From positions 9,523,013 to 9,587,012 of the forward strand of contig NC_092577.1 of assembly GCF_037975245.1 (NCBI RefSeq): 64,000 nucleotides of DNA, given 5' to 3'. A program made the position numbers and the translations under genes. Within the stretch, counting starts at the first letter, position 1, and every line of letters starts with the position of its first letter. Of this stretch, positions 38,046 through 48,935 are shown one piece after another. The notes below the pieces were generated by a model. It was not told the DNA's origin. It saw nothing but the letters and a program-made list of their open reading frames with translations, and made no database searches. This DNA is from Apostichopus japonicus. Taxonomy: Eukaryota > Echinodermata > Holothuroidea > Aspidochirotida > Stichopodidae.

Positions 38046-38699
38046 AGTGACATAGATAGCTTTATTTCAGTCAGTGTGGGGATACACGTTATACAGGATA
38101 ATGTGTATTTTGATACATAAATATCGTAGTAATTCCAAACGTGACTATTCCTACTGTTTAAGGATCACCAGTGTTACGTTCAAACGAGGTAAATATTATT
38201 TTAAAGTTCATTATTGGAGTAAGTTATAATCTATTCTTGCAAACTATTCACACTGATCAATCCATGAGGGAGAAGAATAAATCCTACTGTGTTTATAATG
38301 TTAAAATGTGATCGATAGATGATTTTTTCATTTGTTTTTCCTATCGTTCTTGAAATACTTGGAGTAATACTGCTAAACACTATAAATATATCTAAAATGA
38401 AACACAGAGATATTCCTTTCTTTCGCTTTGTGAGGATAATTTGTTCGGGTATTCATTGTTCCCCATACAGTTTGATAAGTTGCACTTCAAACATCACTAA
38501 AAACTAAACGGTATTATTGCTTGCTTTACACATAGCGTAGCAAGTCCAAAAAGAAAACACAACTTGAACTTCGAACAGGGTAATCTCAACCTTCGCATCA
38601 ACACCAGATATAACAATGCGTTATACAAACACATCTGCGATTATTTCAACTGACAAAAATGGACTTTGACTACAAGAGCCGATCGTACACCGTATGGAT

Positions 38700-38707
38700 A
38701 TGCAAAT
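38700..38707 (+). promoter_or_regulatory. Octamer motif ATGCAAAT
   Basis: A perfect POU-type octamer 113 bp upstream of the candidate NLR start codon. Single 8-bp matches are common by chance, so only its position makes it worth noting. Confidence 0.15.
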
Positions 38708-38820
38708 GCTTTCATCTACGCCATCTTTGATACTTGCTGGATGTTTCCTTTAAATGGAGTTATCGTGTTTCGTATATGTTTTGTCACTGAATCCGCTCAA
38801 CTCGACCTGATAATATCAGC

Positions 38821-38845
38821 ATGACTGCTGTAGTTACTGTTGATG
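38821..38845 (+). CDS. Candidate first coding exon of the NLR gene
   Basis: ATG opens 8 codons (MTAVVTVD) plus one base and runs into a consensus donor, G|GTGAGT. The NACHT exon acceptor at 41598 needs exactly one upstream base, so the two would splice in phase and give VTVDDRMEQF across the junction. A short leader exon is plausible, but other exons may lie between (see 40755-40928). Confidence 0.35.
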
Positions 38846-38904
38846 GTGAGTATTTTAATGGGAAATATGACACATAATATAAAGCTAGGTCTATAACTGC
38901 ATTA

Positions 38905-39180
38905 GGCTATTATGAGTAACAGGAACCAGGAGTGACAGATAGATAGTACCGTGCATATGATGGAAATATATGCATTTTAACGGGTAGTAGGAACAGGGAC
39001 TTAGAGACAGATATTATATACTAATGAATTATATACATCAATTTAAACAATAGAAACAAAGACATAGTGATCGATATTACATATTTATGAAATATATATT
39101 CATTATAACGAGTGGTAGTAACAAGGAAAAACAAGTTAGTGTTATATAGTATTATGTATTATTACATGTAGTTTCGAATT
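38905..39180. repeat. Left part of a satellite array, unit about 125 bp
   Basis: Units are marked by AGTAGGAACAGGG or GTAGTAACAAGG, then ATAGTGATCGATATTACATA and ATATATTCATTATAA. The array is interrupted by a LINE fragment and resumes at about 40216. Confidence 0.7.
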
Positions 39181-39186
39181 AAAAGG

Positions 39187-40229
39187 TGTTTCTTTATGCC
39201 GATGATACTGCCATCATGTATAGTTCAAAATAAGAATTAGATATTGAAAGAGTCATAAATTTGGACCTGAAAGATGTGTCTGATTGAATGTACACATGAT
39301 AAGCTCATACTGAATGCTTCTTAAACCAAGGTTATGACATTTGGCTCTTCTCAAATTATACCAAAAAAATGATAATTCCCTCAATGTAAACCTTGATAAT
39401 GATATTCTTGAAAATGTGTATGTATTCAAATACCTTGGAATGTGGTTCGACCCGTTTTTTGTTTTGTTTTAATGGTAGAAACATATTGACAAAATGACTG
39501 CAACAGTATCACTGAAACTGGGTATTCTTAAATGACAAAGTTGGTATGTTGACCAGCATACACGTTATACTCTGTGCAACTCTAATTGTACCCATATTGA
39601 TTATTGTTCTGCCGTTTGGACTACGGCGACGAACAAACCGGTTGACCGGGTTCAAGTTCTTCAAAATCGTGCAGCTAGATTTGTCCTGCAGGGTGTGGGC
39701 TTCGGGGTGTGCATGTAACAGATATTTTTGCTAAATTTAGGTGGCTAAATGTTCGTCAACGTGCATTATATTTCAGGAATATTCTAATGTATAGATGTGT
39801 CCACGGCCTGGCTTCAGATTACCTTACTGATAATACAATTCTACTGAGAGATAGCCATCCGTACAGAACTAGATCTAGCTGCTCTAATAATGTTTAAGTT
39901 GCTCCTGTTAGATCTGGGAACGGTAAAAGGTCCTTTAAAATTCCTGGAGGCATGTCGTTGCAACAGTCTTCCCCCGAATTTTAAATGCTTGCCAAATGTT
40001 AATATTTTTAATCGCAATATGAAAACTGATATATTTTGTTTAGATGTCTGATATTTGTCTATCTATCTTTTTGCCGTCCTTTTGTACTTTGGATGTTTAC
40101 CGTTTTTCTACTGCATAATTTGTATATTTATTTTGTATTGAGGGCTCCTCCGGAAAACAGTGTTTCTACACTGAGCAGGACTACCCTCATTAAAGATGAC
40201 AATAACAAAATAATAATAATAGTAATATA
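39187..40229 (+). pseudogene. CR1/jockey-type LINE fragment, RT 3' half
   Basis: Translation in shifting frames gives VFLYADDTAIMYSSK (the YADD box of the reverse transcriptase active site at 39195-39206), VFKYLGMWFDP, HIDYCSAVWTT, VQVLQNRAARFVLQ and LRYRC-like C-terminal text near 39730-39890 (ALYFRNILMYRCVHGLASDY). These are in the usual order for the C-terminal half of a CR1/jockey-group ORF2. Stops at 39223 and beyond plus frameshifts mean it is dead. It is 5' truncated just before the YADD box. It ends in a short AATAATAATA tail, as CR1-like elements do. It sits within the 125-bp satellite. Confidence 0.8.
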
Positions 40230-40632
40230 GTGATCGGTATTACATACAATGGAAATGTATTCAGTATAAAGAGTAGCAGGAACAAGGAATAAAATGAGGT
40301 ATGGCATAGTATGGAATTATATGCATTATCATAAACTGCATAATCAATGAATTAGTGATCGAAATTATAAACTTTGTAATTATATTCATTAAAAAAAATA
40401 GCAGGAACAAGGAATACAAGATAAGTGTTACATAGTATGAACTTATATGTATGATTATGAACAGCAGAATCAATGATATAGTGATCGGTTTTAGATACTA
40501 TGGAATTTTATTCATTAAAAAGAGTAGCAGGAACAAGGAATAATAGATAGGTATGGCATAGTATGGAATAACATGTATTATTATGAACAACAGAATCAAG
40601 GAATTAGAGACAGATGTTAAATAAATATCTTC
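40216..40632. repeat. Right part of the 125-bp satellite array
   Basis: GTAGCAGGAACAAGGAATA recurs near 40272, 40397 and 40523, with ATAGTGATCGGTATTACATA and TAGTATGGAATTATATG between. It is the continuation of the array at 38905-39180. Confidence 0.85.
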
Positions 40633-40754
40633 GATTCGTTGTTTCACCTAAATAAACTCAGGTGGACTTAACTATACAACTGACTCAATGGTTTCCATGG
40701 TTACATCTAAAACTCCGCAGCAGTTACGTCCAACGTATATAAAGAACATTTATA

Positions 40755-40928
40755 ATGGACAGAAAATCAAAGGAAGAAGATGGGCAGGAGGATGCAGCCG
40801 CTGCGTCCGATCCGCTAGTAACACCAAACTTGGAAGAGGGCATCATTAAAAGTAGGTTTAGATTTACAGATGAACAAATCCATTGGGCAGTTTCCCTGAT
40901 ATCCATCAACAGCTTGACGAAGAAGTAG
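40755..40928 (+). CDS. Unassigned ORF upstream of the NACHT exon
   Basis: ATG opens a frame of 57 codons: an acidic, Ala-rich start (KEEDGQEDAAAASDPLV), then FRFTDEQIHWAVSLISINSL and a stop. The next frame continues with EEVGHVLFKDLQKLDVLLAR, as if one base were lost. The helical text would suit an N-terminal death-fold-like domain of an NLR, but I cannot show homology. It could be an exon of the same gene or part of another. Confidence 0.25.
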   Translation: MDRKSKEEDGQEDAAAASDPLVTPNLEEGIIKSRFRFTDEQIHWAVSLISINSLTKK

Positions 40929-41597
40929 GGCATGTATTGTTTAAGGATTTACAAAAGCTCGATGTACTTCTGGCGAGGGGCACGTTTATTTCTCCTCTGG
41001 TTACGTCACCTCCCTCCCCCGTCCTCCTCAGTAGTTGTGAATGGATACCTTTTCTCGATATTCACACTTTCCTTTCATAAGTGTACGCCCAAATCTAATT
41101 ATTGTTATTTTGTTGGCTCCTACGCTTGTTCAAATTAATGTTAGGGTTTCACATAAGCATTCATCCATGTCTGCCAAGCAATGTACAATGAATGATACAT
41201 TGCTGCCACCCCTGTATGACAGTGGTTATATATGGATGGAAATTGGTGTTACTGATCTTATTCTGAAAAGATATTCGATTCTAACCTTTTCTAAACGACA
41301 CATTATCACCATTAGGGCTTTATAGCAGTAGAAATGTCACATAATACAGTATAGTAAATGTTACGAACCTTCTGTATGGTTAGGTGGTACCCTTTGTACA
41401 AACCAACTAGTTAAAACGTCCCGACCATCTCACTCTCCCTCCTCATTTGCATAGGTTTTTTTTTCATTTCCTGAACAAACCTGTTGATGTAAAATAATTT
41501 CCTCTGTATTTTCATATCATGGTATTCATATGAAATATATATTTTGATTTTCTACGATGATATGTTATTTTATTTCATTTCATTTGCCTTTCTCAGA

Positions 41598-43123
41598 CCG
41601 TATGGAGCAATTCAAAGCAGAGCTGAAAACGGAATGTGAATCTTCACATCGTTCCATTCGACCAATCCCTTTCTTAGAGAAACACTACCCAGTCCAACGT
41701 TTGTTTCTCGAGGGAGGAGTTGAATATCTCTCTAAAGATCAGACTAAACGTCAACATCACTGGCAGAAACTAGATTCTTACAAAGACATTTTTAACAAAA
41801 ATGAAATGGAAGATAACCGATGGATTATTGAAGGTGAACCAGGGTCCGGTAAATCATTCCTAAACCTTACAACTCACGTATGAGTGGTGTGATCATGACG
41901 TGGAATCTTGTCTGTGTGACGTAGACATATTGATTGTAGTTAAGATGAGACAATTATCAGGTGTGTCGTCTATTTATGAGGCTATTAAACGTTTCGTTTT
42001 ATCCAAAGACTCTAAATTTTCTATTGATGATATTGAAGAAATACTCTGTGAAGCAGAAACCTCTTTAGAGATTGTGCTAGATGGGATTGACGAGTACCCA
42101 CAGCCTATCAAATCATTTCATGAATATCATCAAGAAAATAATCTTACCAAAATGTAAACTTATCGTTACAACACGATCAGGTAAAGTACCTCACGAATGT
42201 GTTAATTGGACTAACTGTGTAAGATTAACGGGATTTAGTACTGAAACACAGGAAAGGTACGTACGTGAAGTATTAACATCAGGTAATGATGATGAACACT
42301 GAATGATATCAAGGAATGGCTTCCAAGTACTTCAATCCTCTATGAATTCTATCAGATCCCTCTAATCTTTGTTACGAATGCTCACCTCTCTCACGAGACT
42401 GAAAGTGAACTATTGCATTTTACCTCCATAACCAGTTTCTTCAGTCACGTGATCAGCTCTCTTTATAGTCATTTTGATAATAAGATGGAATGTGCTAATA
42501 TGGACAGCGGATTTGAAACAAGTGAGAAACACAACCAGGAGTTTTATAGACTTTCGTTTCAGGGTCTTCAGTTACAATCAGAAAGTCCTCAGTGGAAGAA
42601 AGATTTACTTATCAAAGAGATTGGAGAATCATTCATTGAAACTTTCGTATGCATTGGGATATTACGAGAGGACGAAAGAATATCAAACCAAACTGAAGAA
42701 ACTCTATCAAATTCTGAAGTCATTACAATTATCAAATTTTATCACAACCTTTACTGTGATTGGTTCGCTGCTCATTATTTGGCTGACGTCATCGCTAAGA
42801 TTGATGATCCCGATATTAAGTCTGATGGAGACGACGAACTCGAAGTACTAGAGGACTTGGATCCTTTTACCTTCCAGTGCCTTTACCGATTTGCGTGTGG
42901 CTTAAATCCTACATGTGCGAAACACATATTAGATTATCTGAGTCATATATAATGTGGAAATGTCTTTGTGATGTTGTGTATAATTGAACAACGTGGAAAG
43001 GTAGATGGCATGAAAGACAATCTGAAGGAAATCTGTTCCAGAACATTACAGATGAGGAATCAAGATACTAGGGTGATACAGAGATCTGTTTTACAACTGA
43101 TAAACATCGCTGCTAGAGAAAAG
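41598..43123 (+). pseudogene. NACHT-domain exon of an NLR-type immune receptor, frameshifted
   Basis: After the acceptor TTGCCTTTCTCAG the frame reads DRMEQFKAELKTECESSHRS, then the Walker A motif GEPGSGKS (about 41836-41859). Shifts follow near 41880, 42110 and 42303. The second frame holds Walker B (LEIVLDGIDEYP, about 42068-42103), the third KLIVTTRSGKVP (sensor region), and the fourth the winged-helix-like LSFQGLQLQS and FYHNLYCDWFAAHYLADV. TAA at 42950 interrupts the fourth frame, which then stays open to a donor at AAG|GTATAG (43123). NACHT NTPases with LRRs are intracellular pattern-recognition receptors, expanded in echinoderms and lancelets. Here the gene is a pseudogene, or the assembly has indels. 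The intact Penelope ORF nearby argues against a high error rate. Confidence 0.85.
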
Positions 43124-43712
43124 GTATAGTATAGAGTAAATTCACCATTCTGAACTGGTTACAAGGCAGAGCACAATGTGTCAAATGGCACACTAGTATG
43201 TATGGTGTGCACATTTTGTGAACGCTATGTAAATGCTTGAAAATATCTATCTTTTATAAAAGAAAATATATGAAATGATAAAAAGTAAGGAAACCAACAA
43301 TCACACTGGTTTTAATATTCAATATTTTCCGCCAATCTCCTATAGTCATGATGATTAAATGCATCGTTAATATATAACCAGAAGAATGAACACTACAGTA
43401 ACTGTTCATATTGAGGTGACATGATACTGCTGTAATATACACGAGCATTTATTATGTGCACATGAACAACTCAAATCGATCGATTCTGATCATGTGATTT
43501 CACAGAACGAATTATAATTTCGAAAACACTACGTTGTTAAAGATCAGATGATGTAAATTGCACGACAATTATAAAAGGAACTTGGAAAATGGAAAACTGC
43601 GATTATTGTGCCACATATCTGATATAAATATTCAGTAAACTTAACTGTTGACTGATGATTATTCATATTAATTAATGAAAATACTATTAATAATCGTTCT
43701 ACTTATTCTTTC
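43124..43712. other. NLR intron, 5' part
   Basis: AT-rich intron DNA with no ORF of note. Near its end a pyrimidine-rich stretch (ACTTATTCTTTCATTAC, about 43701-43717) would have served the acceptor now at 50391. Confidence 0.45.
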
Positions 43713-44040
43713 ATTACCAGGCGCGTATCCAGGGGGGGCGTTGGGGCGCGCGCCCCCCGGGTAAGAAAAAGAGGAGAGAAAAAAAGGGAAACAAGAGGGG
43801 GGAAAAAAGTAGGAAGGAGAGGAAGGGAAAGGAAAAAGAAGAAAGAGAGAAAAAGGAGAAAAGGAGGGAGGGGTAGAAGATAAACGACAAGACACCGCGG
43901 GAAGAGAAGAGGAACAGTCCTAATTACAGCGCTGATCACTGTTATATACACAGGGTAGCCAGTGACGAATCGATGATTACGGAGGGGTGTGCGTCTCACC
44001 CTACCCCTTATACCTACAACTCCCATTGTTGACGTTTTCC

Positions 44041-44297
<257 letters not shown>

Positions 44298-44301
<4 letters not shown>

Positions 44302-45780
44302 AGAGTTAACAAACACAAATAAACTCAAGAACAATAACTTATGCTTTCATTATTTTATTCAAGGGTCTCACAAGTATCGCTGGGTATTGGAGCCAGCGAC
44401 TCAAAATATTTTAGATTTAATTTGCAGAAAACAAAAGAGAACGGTGGACCACACTTAGGGCCTTCAGAGCTAGAAGTGCATCTGTAATGAAACATAACCA
44501 GAAAAGCATTAAAAATATGTGTAAATTGGTCAAGTATTGTAAATTGTTCAAACATAAAAAAGGTTAACCAGTTGTACCTATACAGCTTGCAACAGTTGCC
44601 TAAATATTCCAGAACAACATAGCATCGATGACTGAGAATAAGAATTACTATCAACGCAGACCATCTACTTAATTTGAATACATTAACAGAGGACATAGTC
44701 TTTACGACTGTAATAAGACACGTCTGCCTACTCATATCCTGTGTAGATTCCATTCATTAAAACAACGGGACTTCAACAAGTCAACCCCACAGTAGGAATA
44801 ACAACGAAACAACCATGTGGTACCGGCTTAACCTAGTGTAACTCACATGGGTGAACATTGTAGTAAAACTGTTGTAAGATAAGTATTATACTCAAGTAAA
44901 CTGGGTTTCCTAAATGCATACATCCAGAACATGTCGTTTGTTCATTAAACAAGACATAACTAGATACCAATATAAATACAGACATATGTACTTTAACGGT
45001 TAGTGGACGTGGCTACCTTTAAATACAGATATATATATGCAATCGTAAACACTAACGGTACATGGGCGCGGCCATTTTAACTACCGCCATCTTACTGAGG
45101 GCGCAATTCCAAATCTGAATGCTTCCCCAACTGGTCAATCTAAAGTACTTCCACACGTGTACTCACATGAGAATCATGCAGGTTCTCATGTTTATCTTAC
45201 ATCTTAGTTACGGACACAATATATATATCCACTCTTAATTATTACAACAGAAATGAGCATGACAAATAACAGACTTCAAGCCGCTTAATTTGATGTAAAA
45301 GTCACGTTCCTATACCCACTTAATCCATGTTAAGGCTACGATTCCTACATAAAACTTAACGTTAACGGTAATCGACCAGTAGCCTATACACAGCGTACAC
45401 ATTGTTAAATAGACCAGCCTACACTAAGCGAGTGAAACTTGACAAAACACCCGAGTGAGCATTGAAACTATAATCGAACTGTGGGCTTGTTTTTAATACG
45501 TAAAACACACAAATTACTTGGAAAACATTACATATTGTCTTCAATATACGAATAATTACCTTTGCGGCTCAACTCGCCCAGCAACGTTTGATATTCTCGA
45601 AGAGAAAGTGTATGAACGTAGTTTACTAACAGCAGTCGAAATAGCGTGTGTGGAGGGTCGTAAACAACAGACAGACCAGTGCTAAGATTAAAGACGCTTA
45701 AACAGTAGGGATAGTTGTTCTGGTTACACCAACATGCTAAGAAGCAGTTTCAGGTCAAAGGTTATCACTATGCGCGAGGA
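44298..45780. other. Unassigned insert material inside hAT copy C
   Basis: No block matches copies A or B. The 132-codon minus ORF at 44355-44753 shows no family. Around 45060-45100 there is a GC-richer patch with GCGGCCATTTTAACTACCGC and CGCCATCTTAC, reminiscent of YY1-type promoter sites. This could be the 5' part of another retroelement, but nothing coding confirms it. Confidence 0.35.
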
Positions 45781-45830
45781 ATTTGATGGAGTTATATGAG
45801 GGTGCTCAATATTCCCTCACAAACACACAC

Positions 45831-45942
<112 letters not shown>

Positions 45943-46010
45943 TATTAGAGAAAACCAGAGAAATAAGATATGACTCATAATTGACAAATAAGGAGTAAGT
46001 TTTAGAAAAT

Positions 46011-46054
46011 ATATTGGAATTTTCGGTCCCCCTGGGACCTTCGTCAGCAATACT
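46011..46054 (-). ncRNA. Hammerhead-ribozyme-like motif in the PLE 3' region
   Basis: On the minus strand, CTGACGA (46047-46041) is followed by stem II GGTCC-CAGGG-GGACC (5 bp, 5-nt loop) and then GAAA (46024-46021). Stem III is only AATT, with the U16.1-equivalent followed by C17 (46017), the expected cleavage site. Stem I pairs GTATTG (46053-46048) with CAATAT (46016-46011): five Watson-Crick pairs and one G-U. The core residues CUGANGA/GAAA/UH are all present. Small type-I hammerheads with very short, self-complementary stem III are known in Penelope-like elements. Activity is untested. Confidence 0.75.
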
Positions 46055-46187
46055 TGGCAGTCGAATGAGAAGTACAAAATGTGACACAATGAAAGTATGA
46101 CGCTAGATAAGTGTAAGTTGCAATGATGGAATTAAAACCAAATAAACCATGACTATACAGGAAGCGGATTAAGGAGCAAAGAACGGA

Positions 46188-48002
46188 TTACATATGCTTG
46201 TAGAACTGGTAGTTGTTAAGGGGTCCCAAGTCTTTGTTGAGGCCGGTGATGTGAGACTTAATACGAAAGATCCAATCGATTTCTTTACGTTTACGTTCAG
46301 TAGTTGATTTGAAGTTCGAGGCAATTAAAATACATTTTAGGTTTTTTAGAGAATGACCATGAAGATTGAAATGTTCGGACACTGGGAATCCTGCAAAATT
46401 ATCACGAATAGATTTTTTGTGATTATTAAAACGTAAGCGGAATCGGGAGCCTGTTTCACCTACATAATTGCCCTCTTTGCAAAGTACACAATAGAAAATG
46501 TAAATAACATTAATAGAATCACAAGAGAGGGAAGGGGGTCTAAGACTAAAGTCAACATTGGGAATCTTGACCACGGTGCCTGGGGTAATATGGGGGCATA
46601 TTTGGCATCTAGGTTTACCGCAAGGAAAATTGCCTGCGGAGGTGGAAACTGAGCGGGGGAGTCTGGGGGAAGTGAGAAGAAATTTAAGGTTGGGGGGTTG
46701 ACGAAATGCTAGCATGGGGGGTACCTTAAACGATTCTCCTACAGACTGATCGTCTTGAAATACAGCAAATTCCTGTTTGATGGAGCGAATGAAAGATTTG
46801 ATGAGGGGGTTGTAACTGGTAACGAACGGAATGCGTGTGTTGGCACTTTTAGACTTGTATTTTAATAAGTCCTCACGGCTCAACTTGTCGGCCCTGGAAA
46901 TACCCTGTCTAATTAAGTGAAGGGGGTATCCGACGTTCAAGAAATAACCAGTTAATATGGATACCTGGTGTTTAAAATCACATGGGTTGGAGCAAATGCG
47001 TTTAAGTCTAAGGCATTGGCTGTAAACAATAGAACTCTTGAGATTATGTGGGTGAAAACTATTAAAGTGTAAATACATATGAATATCAGTGGGCTTATAA
47101 TAGACTGAAGTGGTTAAGGAATTGCCATCCAACTTGACCAGAACATCTAGGAATGAAATTTGATGTTTGGAAACTTCGACAGAAAATTTAATGCTGTCAT
47201 GAAAAGAATTAACATGATCAAAGAAAGACTTAAGAGATTCTTCACCATGTGGCCAGACAAAAAATATATCGTCAATATATCTATAATAATGTGATGGCTT
47301 AAGAGGAGAAGTGGATAGCATTTCCTGTTCTAATTCGTGCATAAATATGTTGGCGTAACAAGGTGCCATCTTAGTGCCCATAGCGGTACCATTGATTTGT
47401 AGATAATATTTCCCGTTAAAAGAGAAATAATTATTACTTAATATGAAACGTAAAATGGGACCAAGATCATCACCTAAAGTGGGGTTGGTGGCATGCTCAC
47501 GAAGAAAATTTTGACAAGCGATAATTCCCTCATCATGAGGGATATTAGTGTACAAAGAGGATACATCCATAGTAACGAGTAAGGAATTAATTGGTAACGC
47601 CTGAATAGTGTTGAGAATTCTCAAAAAATGCGTAGTGTCCTGTATATAAGAAGGAATATGGGTTAATAGAGGGTTGAGTACGGAGTCCATGTATCCTGAA
47701 AGATGCTCAGTTAGCGTACCAATTCCTGAAATAATAGGTCGGCAAGGAGGGAATAGCTTGAGTTTCCTGGCTAGCTTACAAATGTCAGAACGGCGGATAT
47801 TCTCAGGGTCAGGGTCAGGGCCATCAGTCATGATCATTGGCTCATTGGGTATTACTGTCTGTATCGAGCTAGTTGTGTTATTTATTATTATAATCGAAAA
47901 CGAAGTATATAATTTAAAACCCAATTCCAGCCAATGTTGTACTGAGTACAACATCGGGACATATGATTTTTTGAAAAAAATTCTAAAACAATAACCTAAC
48001 AC
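46188..48002 (-). CDS. Penelope-like reverse transcriptase with GIY-YIG endonuclease
   Basis: 604 codons without a stop, read on the minus strand. Residues about 88-112 hold RPIISGIGTLTEH. The first catalytic Asp lies in LVTMDVSSLYTNIP (142-155). NGTAMGTKMAPCYANIFM (204-221) is the next RT motif and YRYIDDIFFVW (240-250) is the active-site YIDD. ISFLDVLVKLDG follows at 282-293. A Cys-rich link, CGKPRCQICPH (461-471), precedes the GIY-YIG domain: VIYIFYC (499-505), YVGETGSRFRLRF (513-525) and ERKRKEIDW (569-577, likely catalytic Glu). PLE proteins copy their RNA and nick the target. The usual LPKIHK stretch before RPI(V/I)SG is replaced by KLARKLKLFPPC, and the first 60 residues look non-homologous, so the start codon is uncertain and the N terminus is probably lost. 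Confidence 0.93.
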   Translation of the reverse strand: MLGYCFRIFFKKSYVPMLYSVQHWLELGFKLYTSFSIIIINNTTSSIQTVIPNEPMIMTDGPDPDPENIRRSDICKLARKLKLFPPCRPIISGIGTLTEHLSGYMDSVLNPLLTHIPSYIQDTTHFLRILNTIQALPINSLLVTMDVSSLYTNIPHDEGIIACQNFLREHATNPTLGDDLGPILRFILSNNYFSFNGKYYLQINGTAMGTKMAPCYANIFMHELEQEMLSTSPLKPSHYYRYIDDIFFVWPHGEESLKSFFDHVNSFHDSIKFSVEVSKHQISFLDVLVKLDGNSLTTSVYYKPTDIHMYLHFNSFHPHNLKSSIVYSQCLRLKRICSNPCDFKHQVSILTGYFLNVGYPLHLIRQGISRADKLSREDLLKYKSKSANTRIPFVTSYNPLIKSFIRSIKQEFAVFQDDQSVGESFKVPPMLAFRQPPNLKFLLTSPRLPRSVSTSAGNFPCGKPRCQICPHITPGTVVKIPNVDFSLRPPSLSCDSINVIYIFYCVLCKEGNYVGETGSRFRLRFNNHKKSIRDNFAGFPVSEHFNLHGHSLKNLKCILIASNFKSTTERKRKEIDWIFRIKSHITGLNKDLGPLNNYQFYKHM

Positions 48003-48020
48003 CCAACAGAATTTAAACAG

Positions 48021-48439
48021 CTTTCATTTGAAAAAGAAGGCAGGGCTTTCATATAAATATAATAATAAAAGGTGTAAGAATAAAGATGCCTTCGGGGTAT
48101 CTGGTAAGTAAAAAGCACAAGAAATTAGGCTTAGATGGAGACAAAGTTTCAGCCGAAATTAGGCCTATGCTAAGGTTTGATTACTGTATGTGTACAGTAG
48201 TCTCCATTATACTCCTACAGAGGGGGGGGGGTGACACTTCAATTCCATTCAATTCATAAGACTTTATTTCAATCTCTTGTATTAAAGTACGCCCACTTCC
48301 CCCTGGAAAATCAAAAATTAGTTAAACATTTGACACTTCAATGATTTCCCACAACCAACAGTTATCTAGTTATGTTCATTGCATACGGACCCATAATGCA
48401 TTACTGAAATTATTGAAAGTCAAGATCCTAAGACATGAG
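48021..48439. other. No recognised feature upstream of the PLE
   Basis: AT-rich sequence with a G run near 48222. No hammerhead core and no ORF extension were found. Confidence 0.35.
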
Positions 48440-48707
48440 ATCTCAAAATAACCGATGTGTAAATGCAACTTGAACGGGAAGTGTCTTTTCCGACGATCTA
48501 GGAGTATTTTTTTGGCAAAAAAAATCGTCGTTTGCTCCGCGCCAAATGATGGTGGCGCTCCGCTTAGATAGTATCAAGTATTGTGTTACACCTTTATGAC
48601 TTACTGATCCCTCCCCCTTGTAAACATTTCTTCGGACGCCCTTGCTTGGACCTCCTGATAGGGGCCCCTTTGGGCCAGGAGCCCCCAGGCTCATCGCTAC
48701 GCCACTG
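48440..48707 (-). mobile_element. hAT-like fragment with CAGTGGCGTAGCG terminus
   Basis: Read on the minus strand it starts CAGTGGCGTAGCGATGAGCC at 48707. It carries the shared module CTAAGCGGAGCGCCACCATC and a block like CCTAGATCGTCGGAAAAGACAC that also occurs in other hAT families here. The opposite terminus and a target duplication were not found. Confidence 0.5.
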
Positions 48708-48935
48708 GTGTAGCATTGCACAATAAACAGATAATAGTTACTTATTTCAGTCTCATTTCAATTATTCGAATTTTTAAAGCAAACAGCAGATATCACATCA
48801 TATCAGTGAGCATGAAAATGGCGTTCCGGGATGAACAGCCTCCAAACTGTAGATGTGTGTAGTGTTCGATTTAGGAAATATCTGGTATTTTTTCATTTCC
48901 TTCAACGAAGTTTTATAGTAGCCGCTATATAAGAG

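Larger units (their letters stand above)
45960..48020 (-). mobile_element. Penelope-like retroelement (PLE)
   Basis: It consists of the RT/GIY-YIG ORF at 46188-48002 and about 230 bp of 3' sequence with a hammerhead-like motif. Its boundaries are approximate: the 3' side abuts the TA microsatellite, and on the 5' side I see no second long-terminal-like copy, so it is probably 5' truncated. It lies within hAT copy C. Confidence 0.8.

Noticed and set aside
44298-45780. LTR retrotransposon remnant or 132-codon gene
   Set aside because: No paired LTRs, primer-binding site, gag/pol motif or recognisable protein could be found.
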